DNA of 6,848 nucleotides from Flavobacteriaceae bacterium (lineage in GTDB: Bacteria > Bacteroidota > Bacteroidia > Flavobacteriales > Flavobacteriaceae), in assembly GCA_016763215.1 (NCBI GenBank), contig JAESUF010000041.1, positions 1 through 6,848 on the forward strand, written 5' to 3'. Below the pieces are notes generated by a model. It did not search any database. It was given only the letters and a program-made list of their open reading frames with translations, and was not told the DNA's origin. Each line of letters begins with the position of its first letter. The first letter of the stretch is position 1. The translations under genes were made by a program, and so were the position numbers. This document shows positions 1 through 6,533 of this stretch, one piece after another.

Positions 1-170
1 ATAAGCTTCTCAAACTAAGAGAAAAAGAAGGGAATCTTTATGGACAAAGCCTTTTACATAATGGCTTATCAAATTTTCATCAACTAGAAGGAAAGAATCA
101 AAAAGCACTGTACCATGCAAAAAAAGGCTATGACTTAGCAAAAAGAGTTAACAACAATGCAACACTGTAA
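1..170 (+). pseudogene. TPR sensor part of an interrupted histidine kinase (5' piece, ends at in-frame TAA)
   Basis: Reading frame 3 is open from the left edge to a TAA at 168-170. It encodes about 55 residues, including ALYHAKKGYDLAKRVNNN, which looks like the last helix pair of a tetratricopeptide repeat. The same frame continues after the stop with SALLKLGELSLEVKSKKYF, which is what normally follows the TPR block in flavobacterial TPR-transmembrane-HisKA_3 kinases. No frame change is needed, so one base change (for example CAA, GAA or AAA to TAA) would explain the break. I therefore read this piece and the kinase core at 177-1082 as one split gene. The true start lies to the left of the window. 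A sequencing error, or a real truncated TPR protein, cannot be told apart from a mutation here. Confidence 0.6.
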
Positions 171-176
171 TCAGCC

Positions 177-1082
177 TTGTTAAAGTTAGGGGAATTATCT
201 CTAGAAGTTAAATCAAAAAAATATTTTAACGAGTATGTTGCGTTGAGTGATAGTTTAAATAGCCGTGAACGCTATCTTAAAAATCAATTTGCAAAAGTTC
301 GTTATGAGACAGAAAAAAAAGACAAGGAGAACGTTGGCTTAAAACTAGAAAACAGTAAGAAACAGGCTGAAATAGAAACTGAGCGACAACAAAAAATTAT
401 AGGGAGGTTGTTTTCTGTGGCTGCGTTGTTAGCATTGGTGTTAAGTTTTACATTCTATAGAAGTAGAAGAAAGAAACTAGCCTATGAAGCCCAGCTACAA
501 AAAGCAACGGCAAGAGAAGAAGAGCGCCAACAAATTGCGAAATCATTGCATGATGAGGTCGCAGGAGATTTACGAATGTTGCATCAAAAATTAGAGAACA
601 CAACCCTAGGTGAAGAAACAAAAAGCATTGAAAAAATTAAAGAAAACGTTCGAAACCTATCCCATCAATTAAGCAGTGTCCGTTTTGATGAAGTCTCGTT
701 TAAAGATCAGGTGTTAAACCTCGTGTCAGACTACTTTACTCCTTCTTTCCGGATTTCAATAGAGGGAATTAACGACCTACCTTGGAGCGAAATAAATAGC
801 ACAATTAAAAGAACCTTCTATCTTTGCATTCGAGAAAGTCTTCAAAACACAAGAAAGTATGCAGAAGCGTCTCAATTTGTAATTTCTTTTTCTTTAGAAA
901 AAAAGGAAATCGTATTGCATTTAAAAGACAATGGAAAAGGGTTTGATACGTCGGTCAATAAAAAAGGAATTGGACTTAAAAACCTGAAAGAGAGAGTGGA
1001 AGAAATTCGCGGAACTTTCAACATTGAAACCAGCGAGAAAGGAACAGGAACCGTAGTAAGAATTCCAATGAATGGAAGATAA
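177..1082 (+). CDS. Sensor histidine kinase, membrane-anchored, HisKA_3/HATPase_c core (3' piece of interrupted gene)
   Basis: This is the catalytic part of a two-component sensor kinase that autophosphorylates on His and passes the phosphate to the regulator encoded next. Numbered from the TTG at 177, it has a charged coiled-coil-like stretch (about 30-73), one membrane segment (about 76-94), and a HisKA_3 dimerisation helix with ERQQIAKSLHDEVAGDL, where H125 is the predicted phospho-acceptor. A HATPase_c domain follows, with an N-box (E220, N224), a G1 box DNGKGFD (251-257) and GIGLKNLKERV (264-274). The sensor TPRs would lie upstream but are cut off by the TAA at 168-170. The TTG start is only the first possible initiator after that stop and is not convincing. 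The first in-frame ATG is codon 134, after the acceptor His, so an ATG-initiated product could not be a working kinase. The 3' end overlaps the regulator gene by 11 bases. The ligand is unknown. Confidence 0.8.
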   Translation: MLKLGELSLEVKSKKYFNEYVALSDSLNSRERYLKNQFAKVRYETEKKDKENVGLKLENSKKQAEIETERQQKIIGRLFSVAALLALVLSFTFYRSRRKKLAYEAQLQKATAREEERQQIAKSLHDEVAGDLRMLHQKLENTTLGEETKSIEKIKENVRNLSHQLSSVRFDEVSFKDQVLNLVSDYFTPSFRISIEGINDLPWSEINSTIKRTFYLCIRESLQNTRKYAEASQFVISFSLEKKEIVLHLKDNGKGFDTSVNKKGIGLKNLKERVEEIRGTFNIETSEKGTGTVVRIPMNGR

Positions 1083-1749
1083 AGTAAAAGTTTTAGTTGT
1101 AGACGATCATAAACTCATGTTGGAAGGAATTTGCAATGCCTTAGGACAGTTCTCTAATTATGAAACCACCTGTCTTAGTACCTGTGACGCTGCCTATACG
1201 GCAATAAAAGAAGTTGAAGCAACAGAACCTTTTCACGTTCTTTTCACCGATTTAAGTTTTGACAATCAGACAAGCGAGACCATTTTAGATGACGGGGAAG
1301 CTTTAATTAGCAAGCTAAAAAAAGAAGGAATTTCAATCAAAACAGGTGTTATCTCTGGCCATTCAGAAACCAATCGTATTTTCAATGTCGTTAACAACCT
1401 CAACCCAGATGCTTATATTTTAAAAAGCCATTGTTCGGGTGATGAACTTAATTTTGCGATTCAGCAAATGATGAAAGGCTACTCTTTTTATACCCATGAA
1501 GTACATCAAAAAATACAAAAAAGAAAGGTTGTTCACATCTTGATGGACGACATCGCTCTTCAAATCTTAAAAGAGCTCCCCAGACAATCTAAAATTGGGA
1601 ACCTAGAAGGAATCATTTCAAAATCAGACGGGACCTTCTTAAAAAAGAGAGCAATAGAGAATAAATTGGCCAATCTTCGAATCGATTTAGGAGCCAATAA
1701 TAACACAGATCTTGTTATAAAAGCCAAAGAATTAGGAATTATCGATTAG
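1072..1749 (+). CDS. Response regulator, receiver domain plus LuxR-like/HTH tail
   Basis: This is the partner of the kinase just upstream. Its ATG lies inside the kinase's last codons (11-base overlap), so translation is probably coupled. The receiver domain spans about residues 5-135. It has the acidic pair D11-D12 after VLVV, the phospho-acceptor D60 in FTDLSF, a switch Ser (S95 in ISGHSE) and the conserved K118 in YILKSH. The 225-residue length is typical of NarL/FixJ-type regulators. The C-terminal part (about 155-225) is where a DNA-binding helix-turn-helix should be. It contains DDIALQILKELP and then KKRAIENKLANLRIDLGANN followed by LVIKAKELGII, which resembles the second half of a GerE/LuxR domain but is divergent. 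It is probably a transcription factor, target genes unknown. The start is well placed and no truncation is seen. Confidence 0.88.
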   Translation: MEDKVKVLVVDDHKLMLEGICNALGQFSNYETTCLSTCDAAYTAIKEVEATEPFHVLFTDLSFDNQTSETILDDGEALISKLKKEGISIKTGVISGHSETNRIFNVVNNLNPDAYILKSHCSGDELNFAIQQMMKGYSFYTHEVHQKIQKRKVVHILMDDIALQILKELPRQSKIGNLEGIISKSDGTFLKKRAIENKLANLRIDLGANNNTDLVIKAKELGIID

Positions 1750-1753
1750 CACT

Positions 1754-1891
1754 AGTGCGGAAATCCACATTTTTAAGTGCGGTTTTACGCACGGTGACTT
1801 GCCCAGTAGTTTATAAATTTGCGACTCTGACGTATTAGAAATAATACTGAAGAGGGAATATTGCTGGTTACTATTAGGGGACGGTAATCAG
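1754..1891. other. Intergenic block with four predicted stem-loops
   Basis: The space between the regulator and the terminator has no credible gene but several inverted repeats. A: 1754-1760 with 1765-1771, one C/A mismatch and one G-T pair, loop AAAT. B: GTGCG 1777-1781 with CGCAC 1788-1792. C: GTATTA 1832-1837 with TAATAC 1842-1847 around a GAAA loop, flanked by CTCT 1825-1828 pairing AGAG 1851-1854 across a 3x3 internal loop. D: 1864-1871 with 1884-1891, one G-T pair. GTGCGG occurs twice (1755-1760, 1777-1782). The block could be a structured 3' UTR, a small RNA or a degenerate copy of an interspersed repeat. I have a faint, unverifiable memory of similar text (hairpins followed by ACTTGCCCAGTAGTTTATAA) in other flavobacterial intergenic regions. 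The pairings are seen in the sequence; any function is inference. Confidence 0.4.
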
Positions 1892-1907
1892 AAAAAAGAA
1901 AAAGGGA

Positions 1908-1947
1908 ATACCTCTCAGTGTTAAAACTGAGAGGTATATTTTTTTTT
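1908..1947. terminator. Strong bidirectional intrinsic terminator between convergent operons
   Basis: There is a perfect 12-bp stem, ATACCTCTCAGT (1908-1919) with ACTGAGAGGTAT (1926-1937), and a 6-base loop GTTAAA. On the plus strand it is followed by A and nine T (1939-1947), which suits the kinase/regulator operon. Read on the minus strand, the stem is followed by TCCCTTTTTCTTTTTT (1907-1892), so it can also end the mgtE transcript. The plus-strand T-run touches the mgtE stop codon (1946-1948), so the stem begins only eight bases beyond that stop. Confidence 0.88.
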
Positions 1948-3298
1948 AGAAATGTAAGATTGCTTTTGCAATCATAAAGAACAAGTAAATTCCAAAAATA
2001 TCATTACTGGTTGTAATAAAAGGACCTGTTGCTATAGCAGGATCGATTCCTCTTTTATCTAAAATTATAGGAACAAAAGTTCCAACAAGAGATGCGACTA
2101 TGATCACTAAAAGCATCGAGATGGAAATGGTTAAGCTAAATTGAAGGTCTAAGCCCATTAAAGGAGCAACGGCAATTAAGATGATGCCTAAAAGCAGCCC
2201 ATTGATTAAACTAAGCCCTACCTCCTTTAGAAGACGTTTCCAAAGACTTCCTTTTACATTGTCATTGGCCAAACCTTGCACAATAATTGCAGAGGATTGT
2301 ACGCCAACATTTCCAGCCATGGCTGCAATTAAGGGAGTAAAAAAGAAAAGATGCTTGTATTTTAGCATGGCGTCTTCAAAACCTTCCATGATAAAAACAC
2401 TTCCCAACCCACCAAATAATCCGAGGATTAACCAGGGTAAACGTGCTTTTGTCAATTCAAAAATACTATCATCCGCCTCAACATCTTCTACCAAACCGGC
2501 AGCTAATTGGTAATCTTTATCGGCTTCTTCTTTGATAACATCAACAATATCATCAATGGTAATTCTTCCCAATAAAATCATATTCTCATCAACAACAGGA
2601 ATTGCCTCCAAATCATACTTTCTCATGATGTTAGAAACATCATCCAAATCATCATGAACTCGTACAAAGTCGACTTTAGGAATGTAAATTTCAGAAATAG
2701 GAGTTCGGGTAGAAGTAATTAATAAATCTTTTAAAGACAACCGTCCTTTTAATTTTTCATCATCGTCAACAACATAGATAGAATGCACTCTAGTTACTTC
2801 TTCTGCTTGAATCCGCATTTCTTTGACACACTTAAGAACAGTCCAGTTTTCATTCACTTTTACCAGTTCTTTTGCCATCAAACCACCCGCAGAATCTTCA
2901 TCATAAGTAAGAAGTTCTTCAATTTCTTTTACATGCTCTTCATCTTCAATCTGAGACATTACCGCCTCTTGTCGTTCTTCCGAAAGCTCTCCAATAATAT
3001 CTGCAGCATCATCAGAATCTAGTTCTTCAACTTCTTCCGCAATCTCTTTGGCAGATAAATTATTTAAGATTTTTTCACGGACGTCATCATCTACATCCAT
3101 TAAAACCTCTGAGGTTTTTTCAGAATCTAAAAGCTTGATGATATATACCGCTTCATCAAAAGAAATTTCATCTAAAATTTCAGCAATGTCTGCATGGTGC
3201 ATTTCATCAAACAACTGATTTAGGGCAGTGTCATTAGAACTGTCTATATACAGTACAACGTTTTCTAAAAGTTCTTTAGTGATTTCAAATGACATCAT
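1946..3298 (-). CDS. mgtE: Magnesium transporter MgtE
   Basis: MgtE is a homodimeric inner-membrane Mg2+ channel whose cytosolic domains sense Mg2+ and close the pore when it is plentiful. The 450 residues show the full family layout. The acidic helical MgtE_N domain (about 20-130) includes HHADIAEIL and [17 protein letters not shown] pair (about 131-255) runs from [16 protein letters not shown] to [21 protein letters not shown] linker helix leads to five membrane segments (about 287-450). These contain GNVGVQSSA (329-337) and ITTSNDIFG, whose Asp433 matches the pore Asp (Asp432) known in Thermus MgtE. The start is one of two adjacent ATGs (3298 or 3295); homologues I recall begin M-x-F, so 3295 is equally likely. 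A TTG at 3322 would add eight residues with no support. The start overlaps the rsmA end by 11-14 bases, suggesting coupled translation. No Mg2+ riboswitch is possible directly upstream, since that DNA is rsmA coding sequence. Confidence 0.95.
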   Translation of the reverse strand: MMSFEITKELLENVVLYIDSSNDTALNQLFDEMHHADIAEILDEISFDEAVYIIKLLDSEKTSEVLMDVDDDVREKILNNLSAKEIAEEVEELDSDDAADIIGELSEERQEAVMSQIEDEEHVKEIEELLTYDEDSAGGLMAKELVKVNENWTVLKCVKEMRIQAEEVTRVHSIYVVDDDEKLKGRLSLKDLLITSTRTPISEIYIPKVDFVRVHDDLDDVSNIMRKYDLEAIPVVDENMILLGRITIDDIVDVIKEEADKDYQLAAGLVEDVEADDSIFELTKARLPWLILGLFGGLGSVFIMEGFEDAMLKYKHLFFFTPLIAAMAGNVGVQSSAIIVQGLANDNVKGSLWKRLLKEVGLSLINGLLLGIILIAVAPLMGLDLQFSLTISISMLLVIIVASLVGTFVPIILDKRGIDPAIATGPFITTSNDIFGIYLFFMIAKAILHF

Positions 3299-4088
3299 TT
3301 GCGATTTTACGCGTAAGCTCAATAAACTCGTTTACAGACAATTGTTCTGGACGCATCGCAAATATAGTATCTTCTTTTAAGGTATTCGAAAGATTGAAAG
3401 ACTTTAAACTACCCCTCAACATTTTCCTTCTTTGATTGAAGGCGGTTTTTACCACTCTAAAAAATAATTTTTCATCAACTGGGAGGGTGTATTCTTTTTT
3501 TCTAGTAAGACGAATTACTCCGGAATCTACCTTTGGTGGAGGGGCAAAAACCGTTGGAGGAACAGTAAATAAATATTCTGCGTCAAAAAAGGCCTGTGTA
3601 AGAACAGAGATAATTCCATAAACCTTACTTCCCTCTTTTTCTGCAATTCTTTTGGCGACTTCCTTTTGGAACATTCCTGTAAGTTCAGGAACAAATGCTC
3701 GATGTTCAATCGCTTTAAAAACAATTTGTGAAGAGATATTATAGGGGTAGTTTCCAATAATAGCAACTTGCTTTTTGTTGAAAAAAGAAGTCAAATCTTG
3801 TTTTAAGAAATCACCTTCAATGATCTCAAATTTACTTGGAGATGTATTTAGCTGAATGTGTTCTTTTTTAAAATCGTCTTGCAAATAAGCAACGGACTCT
3901 GAATCTAGCTCCATGACCGTTATTTTTGATTCTCTTTGCAATAAATATTTTGTTAAGACCCCCATTCCAGGACCAATTTCTAGGATGTTTTGATATCCGT
4001 TTCCCGTCAATGAATCTGCAATTTTTTTTGCGATGTCTTCATCTTTTAAAAAATGCTGACCGAGATGTTTCTTTGCTCTAACTGACAT
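3285..4088 (-). CDS. rsmA: 16S rRNA (adenine(1518)-N(6)/adenine(1519)-N(6))-dimethyltransferase RsmA (KsgA)
   Basis: RsmA dimethylates two adjacent adenines in helix 45 of 16S rRNA using S-adenosylmethionine, a late checkpoint of 30S assembly; its loss gives kasugamycin resistance. The 267 residues are full length for the family. They show the N-terminal KKHLGQHFL (6-14), SAM motif I LEIGPGMG (36-43), acidic E60 at the end of strand 2, GDF (92-94), and catalytic motif [11 protein letters not shown] (113-121), where Tyr replaces the more usual Leu/Phe after Asn. [14 protein letters not shown] (181-194) and [13 protein letters not shown] (217-229) come later and are hallmark RsmA segments. The ATG at 4088 fits the family N-terminus. 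The gene starts 2 bases after the DUF4286 stop and overlaps mgtE at its end, so the three are almost certainly cotranscribed. Confidence 0.97.
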   Translation of the reverse strand: MSVRAKKHLGQHFLKDEDIAKKIADSLTGNGYQNILEIGPGMGVLTKYLLQRESKITVMELDSESVAYLQDDFKKEHIQLNTSPSKFEIIEGDFLKQDLTSFFNKKQVAIIGNYPYNISSQIVFKAIEHRAFVPELTGMFQKEVAKRIAEKEGSKVYGIISVLTQAFFDAEYLFTVPPTVFAPPPKVDSGVIRLTRKKEYTLPVDEKLFFRVVKTAFNQRRKMLRGSLKSFNLSNTLKEDTIFAMRPEQLSVNEFIELTRKIANDVI

Positions 4089-4090
4089 GA

Positions 4091-4420
4091 TTAATTATTA
4101 ATACTTGTTGGGTAAAACTCATTTACAACCTTCAGCTCTGTTCTAAAAGCAAGCACCTTATCTGCAAACTTTTTTAGTCCATCATTTCTTAACTGAGGCG
4201 CGTCTTCTTTGTAATATTTATCTAAATCTTCTCGCGTCTTTGCAGTGTACTGAATAGAATATGTAACGCCCCCCTCAGCTTCTTCTACCAAAACCTGCGT
4301 AAGTTTAGCTGAAATAAATTTACCAGTTGCTAAAACGTCTTGTATGTGGTTTTCTATCCAAGAGAGCCATTCACTATGAACGGACTCATCTATATTCATT
4401 GTAATGTTGTATATGTACAT
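4091..4420 (-). CDS. DUF4286 family protein
   Basis: This is a 109-residue, probably cytoplasmic protein with no signal peptide or membrane segment. I recognise it as the Bacteroidetes DUF4286 family from the start [15 protein letters not shown], the central [29 protein letters not shown] (50-60), [18 protein letters not shown] and the end [16 protein letters not shown]. Alternating beta strands and helices suggest a compact ferredoxin-like or dimeric alpha/beta-barrel fold, but this is inference. Its function is unknown. It lies 2 bases before rsmA and 72 bases after the TPR gene. In the flavobacterial genomes I recall it also sits next to rsmA, hinting at a link with ribosome maturation or simply a fixed operon. 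Confidence 0.9.
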   Translation of the reverse strand: MYIYNITMNIDESVHSEWLSWIENHIQDVLATGKFISAKLTQVLVEEAEGGVTYSIQYTAKTREDLDKYYKEDAPQLRNDGLKKFADKVLAFRTELKVVNEFYPTSINN

Positions 4421-4425
4421 AGTTT

Positions 4426-4453
4426 CTAAAGTATCAATAAATTACGATAACAA
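4426..4453 (-). promoter_or_regulatory. Weak candidate promoter for DUF4286-rsmA-mgtE
   Basis: In the 72 bases between the TPR stop and the DUF4286 start, the minus strand carries TTG (4453-4451) and, 17 bases on, TACTTTAG (4433-4426). The latter is one base off the Bacteroidetes -7 box TAnnTTTG. The box ends only five bases before the ATG at 4420, which would make the transcript leaderless or nearly so. The match may be chance in AT-rich DNA. No terminator hairpin follows the TPR gene, so read-through from that gene is an equally good explanation for transcription of the trio. Confidence 0.2.
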
Positions 4454-4492
4454 TTGGTGTGAAAATGACGCATTGTAACCTTAAATTATTGT

Positions 4493-6265
4493 TTAATTCA
4501 CAGTGTCTCCTCGGAGTTCTCTAAACTTTTTTCTTGCATCAACAAGGTAAATACTGGAAGCTTTTTCAAAGATAATTTTTTGATAGTATTCTGAAGCTTT
4601 TTCTAGGTTTTTTATGTGTTTTCTATAGATTTCTGCTAATAAGTAATAGGCATCATCTACTAAAACACCCTCTTCGTCGATATCAACTAACTTGATGAGG
4701 TTTGTCACCGCGTTTTCATACTGTGATTCTTTGACAAATATTTTCGCCTGATAGAATAAGGTTTCATCCTCTATTTCTTGCCCTTGAAAATTTTTGAGAA
4801 GCGAGGAATAAATAGCAATCGCTTCAATATTTCTGTTCTGATAGGCTAATAAATCGGCCTTAGCAAAATCTTTTAACCCAGAAGGAATAGAGTCTCTAGG
4901 GCCGTTGTTAGAAATGAGTAAAAACAAATCAACAGCATCATTAGCAATCAATTGTGTTGTAGACCCTTTAAGGATCTTTAATTGTGCCTTTGCCCATTTA
5001 AAATCACCTTTATAATAAGAAGTCTGCGCCACTTTATATCTTGCCTCTTGAGACAATGGGTGATTTTTAAGCTGCGTTTGTACTTGCGAAAAATAAATAA
5101 GCGCTTTATTAAAACGTTCTGTAAAAACGAGAACCTCTCCGAGCTTTAACTTGATTCGTGCTTTTTGAAATTTTGATTTTGAAAAATTCAATGCATTTTC
5201 TAAAATGTACTGCGCTTTTTCAGGTTCATTTTTGGTAAAAGTTAAAAATTCAGCATAGGTTATTTGAACAGGAATCGTTGTTTTATTTACACCGTATTTG
5301 GCAAGGGTTTTTTCAAAACGTGAAACAATATTTTTCTCTTTTAAACCGATTTCTATTTTTAGTAAATACAATTCTGCATTTAATTTTTCGTCTATAAAAT
5401 TGGTGTTTTTAAGGAGAAAAGAAAAGGCGTTTTTTGCAGCATTATAATCCGTGTCGTCAAAAGCAATCTTCCCTAAGGTTTTTATATTGTCAAGGTATTC
5501 GGGGTTTCTTTTAAAAAGAGCTTTCTCTTGAATAAAAGCCTTTGCATACTCTTTTTGTTTTGTAAACAGCCAACTCAACAGTTCGTTCCAAACGTTTTTA
5601 GGATTGCTAATCGATTTACGGAGTAAAGATTTTTTTAACGCGATGTTGTTTTTATCGGAAGCGTTTTCAGTAATATATTTACTAATAAATCGTTGTACAG
5701 TGCCAATATAACTTTCATTTTTATCAATGAGTTTGATATACGAATCAAACATTTTTTCAAAGGCCCCTTTCTCTCCATAAATCTGAGCAATTTGAAATTG
5801 ATAATTCGCATTTGGATTCAATACCAGTGTTTTGGCATACGCATCAAGCGCATAATCGAGTAAGTTGTTTCGTCGAAACATACTGGCGATGATTCCTCCC
5901 AGACTGGGGTTTGTATCAATTGCCTCGAGTGCTTTTTGATATTCATTTATAGCGAGGTCTGTTTTTTGTTGTCGTTCGTAGTTGTACCCAATTTCTACAT
6001 ATAAGTATTTTTGAGAAGGGTTGGTTTTTAGTGTTTTCTCAAGAACGGCATGTGCCTTTTTATAGTCATCCGTTTCTTGTAAACAGGTAACAAATCGTTT
6101 TAAGTAGGTGCTGTTAAAAGGGTTTTTCTTCAGCAAGGTTTCATAGAGCTGTGATGCTTTTTTATATTCCCCTTGACGAAAGTAATTCTCCGCAATTAAA
6201 AAATTGTTCTGAGCATAGCTTACACTACTGATAAATAAGAAAAAAACAAGAAAAAAACGCTTCAT
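4493..6265 (-). CDS. Exported tetratricopeptide repeat protein
   Basis: This is a 590-residue protein with a clear Sec signal peptide: MKR, a hydrophobic run rich in Phe and Leu, and SVSYA before Gln19, with likely cleavage after A18. There is no lipobox Cys, so it is predicted to be periplasmic. The mature part is helical and built of tetratricopeptide repeats. The clearest are about 20-50 (AENYFRQGEYKKASQLYETL), 54-83, 88-117, 120-150 and 153-183. After a less regular middle, more follow at about 370-430, 468-495, 502-530 and 537-570 (LLAEIYRKHIKNLEKASEYY). No enzyme motif is seen, so it is likely a scaffold for an envelope protein complex; partner unknown. It lies upstream of DUF4286-rsmA-mgtE on the same strand with a 72-base gap and no terminator, so it may lead that operon. 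The ATG start is fixed by the signal peptide. Confidence 0.88.
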   Translation of the reverse strand: MKRFFLVFFLFISSVSYAQNNFLIAENYFRQGEYKKASQLYETLLKKNPFNSTYLKRFVTCLQETDDYKKAHAVLEKTLKTNPSQKYLYVEIGYNYERQQKTDLAINEYQKALEAIDTNPSLGGIIASMFRRNNLLDYALDAYAKTLVLNPNANYQFQIAQIYGEKGAFEKMFDSYIKLIDKNESYIGTVQRFISKYITENASDKNNIALKKSLLRKSISNPKNVWNELLSWLFTKQKEYAKAFIQEKALFKRNPEYLDNIKTLGKIAFDDTDYNAAKNAFSFLLKNTNFIDEKLNAELYLLKIEIGLKEKNIVSRFEKTLAKYGVNKTTIPVQITYAEFLTFTKNEPEKAQYILENALNFSKSKFQKARIKLKLGEVLVFTERFNKALIYFSQVQTQLKNHPLSQEARYKVAQTSYYKGDFKWAKAQLKILKGSTTQLIANDAVDLFLLISNNGPRDSIPSGLKDFAKADLLAYQNRNIEAIAIYSSLLKNFQGQEIEDETLFYQAKIFVKESQYENAVTNLIKLVDIDEEGVLVDDAYYLLAEIYRKHIKNLEKASEYYQKIIFEKASSIYLVDARKKFRELRGDTVN

Positions 6266-6272
6266 ATAGAAC

Positions 6273-6280
6273 CAAAGATA
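6273..6280 (-). promoter_or_regulatory. Candidate Bacteroidetes -7 box upstream of the TPR gene
   Basis: The minus strand reads TATCTTTG (6280-6273), an exact match to the primary sigma factor's TAnnTTTG box. No clear -33 TTG is found at the usual distance; that DNA is mostly A and T. The box ends seven bases before the TPR ATG (6265), giving a very short or absent leader. This is a plausible but unproven promoter for the TPR gene and perhaps for the whole minus-strand operon. Confidence 0.35.
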
Positions 6281-6342
6281 ACCAACTTATATGTTAATTT
6301 TTTATTAAACCTACTTGTTTCGACCATCGTCTTTGTAACATT

Positions 6343-6359
6343 TTGGCACAATAATTGTC
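6343..6359 (+). promoter_or_regulatory. Candidate sigma-54 (RpoN) -24/-12 promoter for the small ORF
   Basis: The plus strand reads TTGGCACAATAATTGTC. TTGGCAC matches the -24 element exactly. The GG (6345-6346) and the GT (6357-6358) are separated by ten bases, the strict sigma-54 spacing, with GT in place of the usual GC at -12. The start of transcription would fall near 6370, leaving a leader of about 20 bases before the ATG at 6390. No TAnnTTTG box lies at a suitable place for this gene. No activator-binding repeat is obvious upstream. Confidence 0.45.
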
Positions 6360-6389
6360 TTAGTAGTAAATAACCAATCGAAAAATAAA

Positions 6390-6533
6390 ATGAAAGACTT
6401 AACCAAACAATACGAAACAGCAAAACAAGACTCGAAAGAGTTTATGAGAACTGGACAAATAAGCGATTACTTTAACGCTTTATTAGAAATGAACAAATGC
6501 AAGAGATTGATGATAGCAATTGTTGCTAATTAA
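6390..6533 (+). CDS. Small conserved-looking hypothetical protein (47 aa)
   Basis: This short gene runs from ATG 6390 to TAA 6533. It begins [19 protein letters not shown] and continues with [20 protein letters not shown] and MIAIVAN. It is predicted to be two charged amphipathic helices separated by a Gly turn, with a short hydrophobic end and no signal peptide or membrane anchor. I have a memory of similar 45-50 residue proteins next to serS in flavobacteria, with the same xxYFNALLxMNxYKxLMxAxVAN ending, so I consider it real; function unknown. It sits on the opposite strand to its neighbours. It diverges from the TPR gene across 124 bases, overlaps the serS 3' end tail to tail by 8 bases, and has its own sigma-54-like promoter. 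Its A-rich leader (AAAAATAAA) fits Bacteroidetes translation starts. Confidence 0.7.
   Translation: MKDLTKQYETAKQDSKEFMRTGQISDYFNALLEMNKCKRLMIAIVAN

Noticed and set aside
2181..2513. 110-codon open frame on the plus strand inside mgtE
   Set aside because: It is antisense to well-conserved MgtE membrane and linker codons. The translation is low-complexity, rich in Pro/Ser/Lys, and shows no domain.
2783..3022. 79-codon open frame on the plus strand inside mgtE
   Set aside because: It is antisense to the acidic MgtE N-domain. The Phe-rich product is just the complement of Glu/Lys codons.
3299..3322. Upstream TTG start for mgtE
   Set aside because: It would add eight residues read from rsmA coding sequence. 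Two ATGs match the expected N-terminus better.
3436..3766. Short open frames on both strands inside rsmA
   Set aside because: Both lie within rsmA, whose own frame carries all family motifs. Neither product resembles a known protein.
4421..4492. Terminator or riboswitch between the TPR gene and DUF4286
   Set aside because: Only a weak 5-bp AT stem (TTAAA/TTTAA) is present, with no T-tract and no recognisable aptamer.
6293..6309. AT palindrome (TTAAT/ATTAA) between the divergent genes as an operator
   Set aside because: Five AT pairs around a T-run are expected by chance in this composition, and nothing else supports a binding site.
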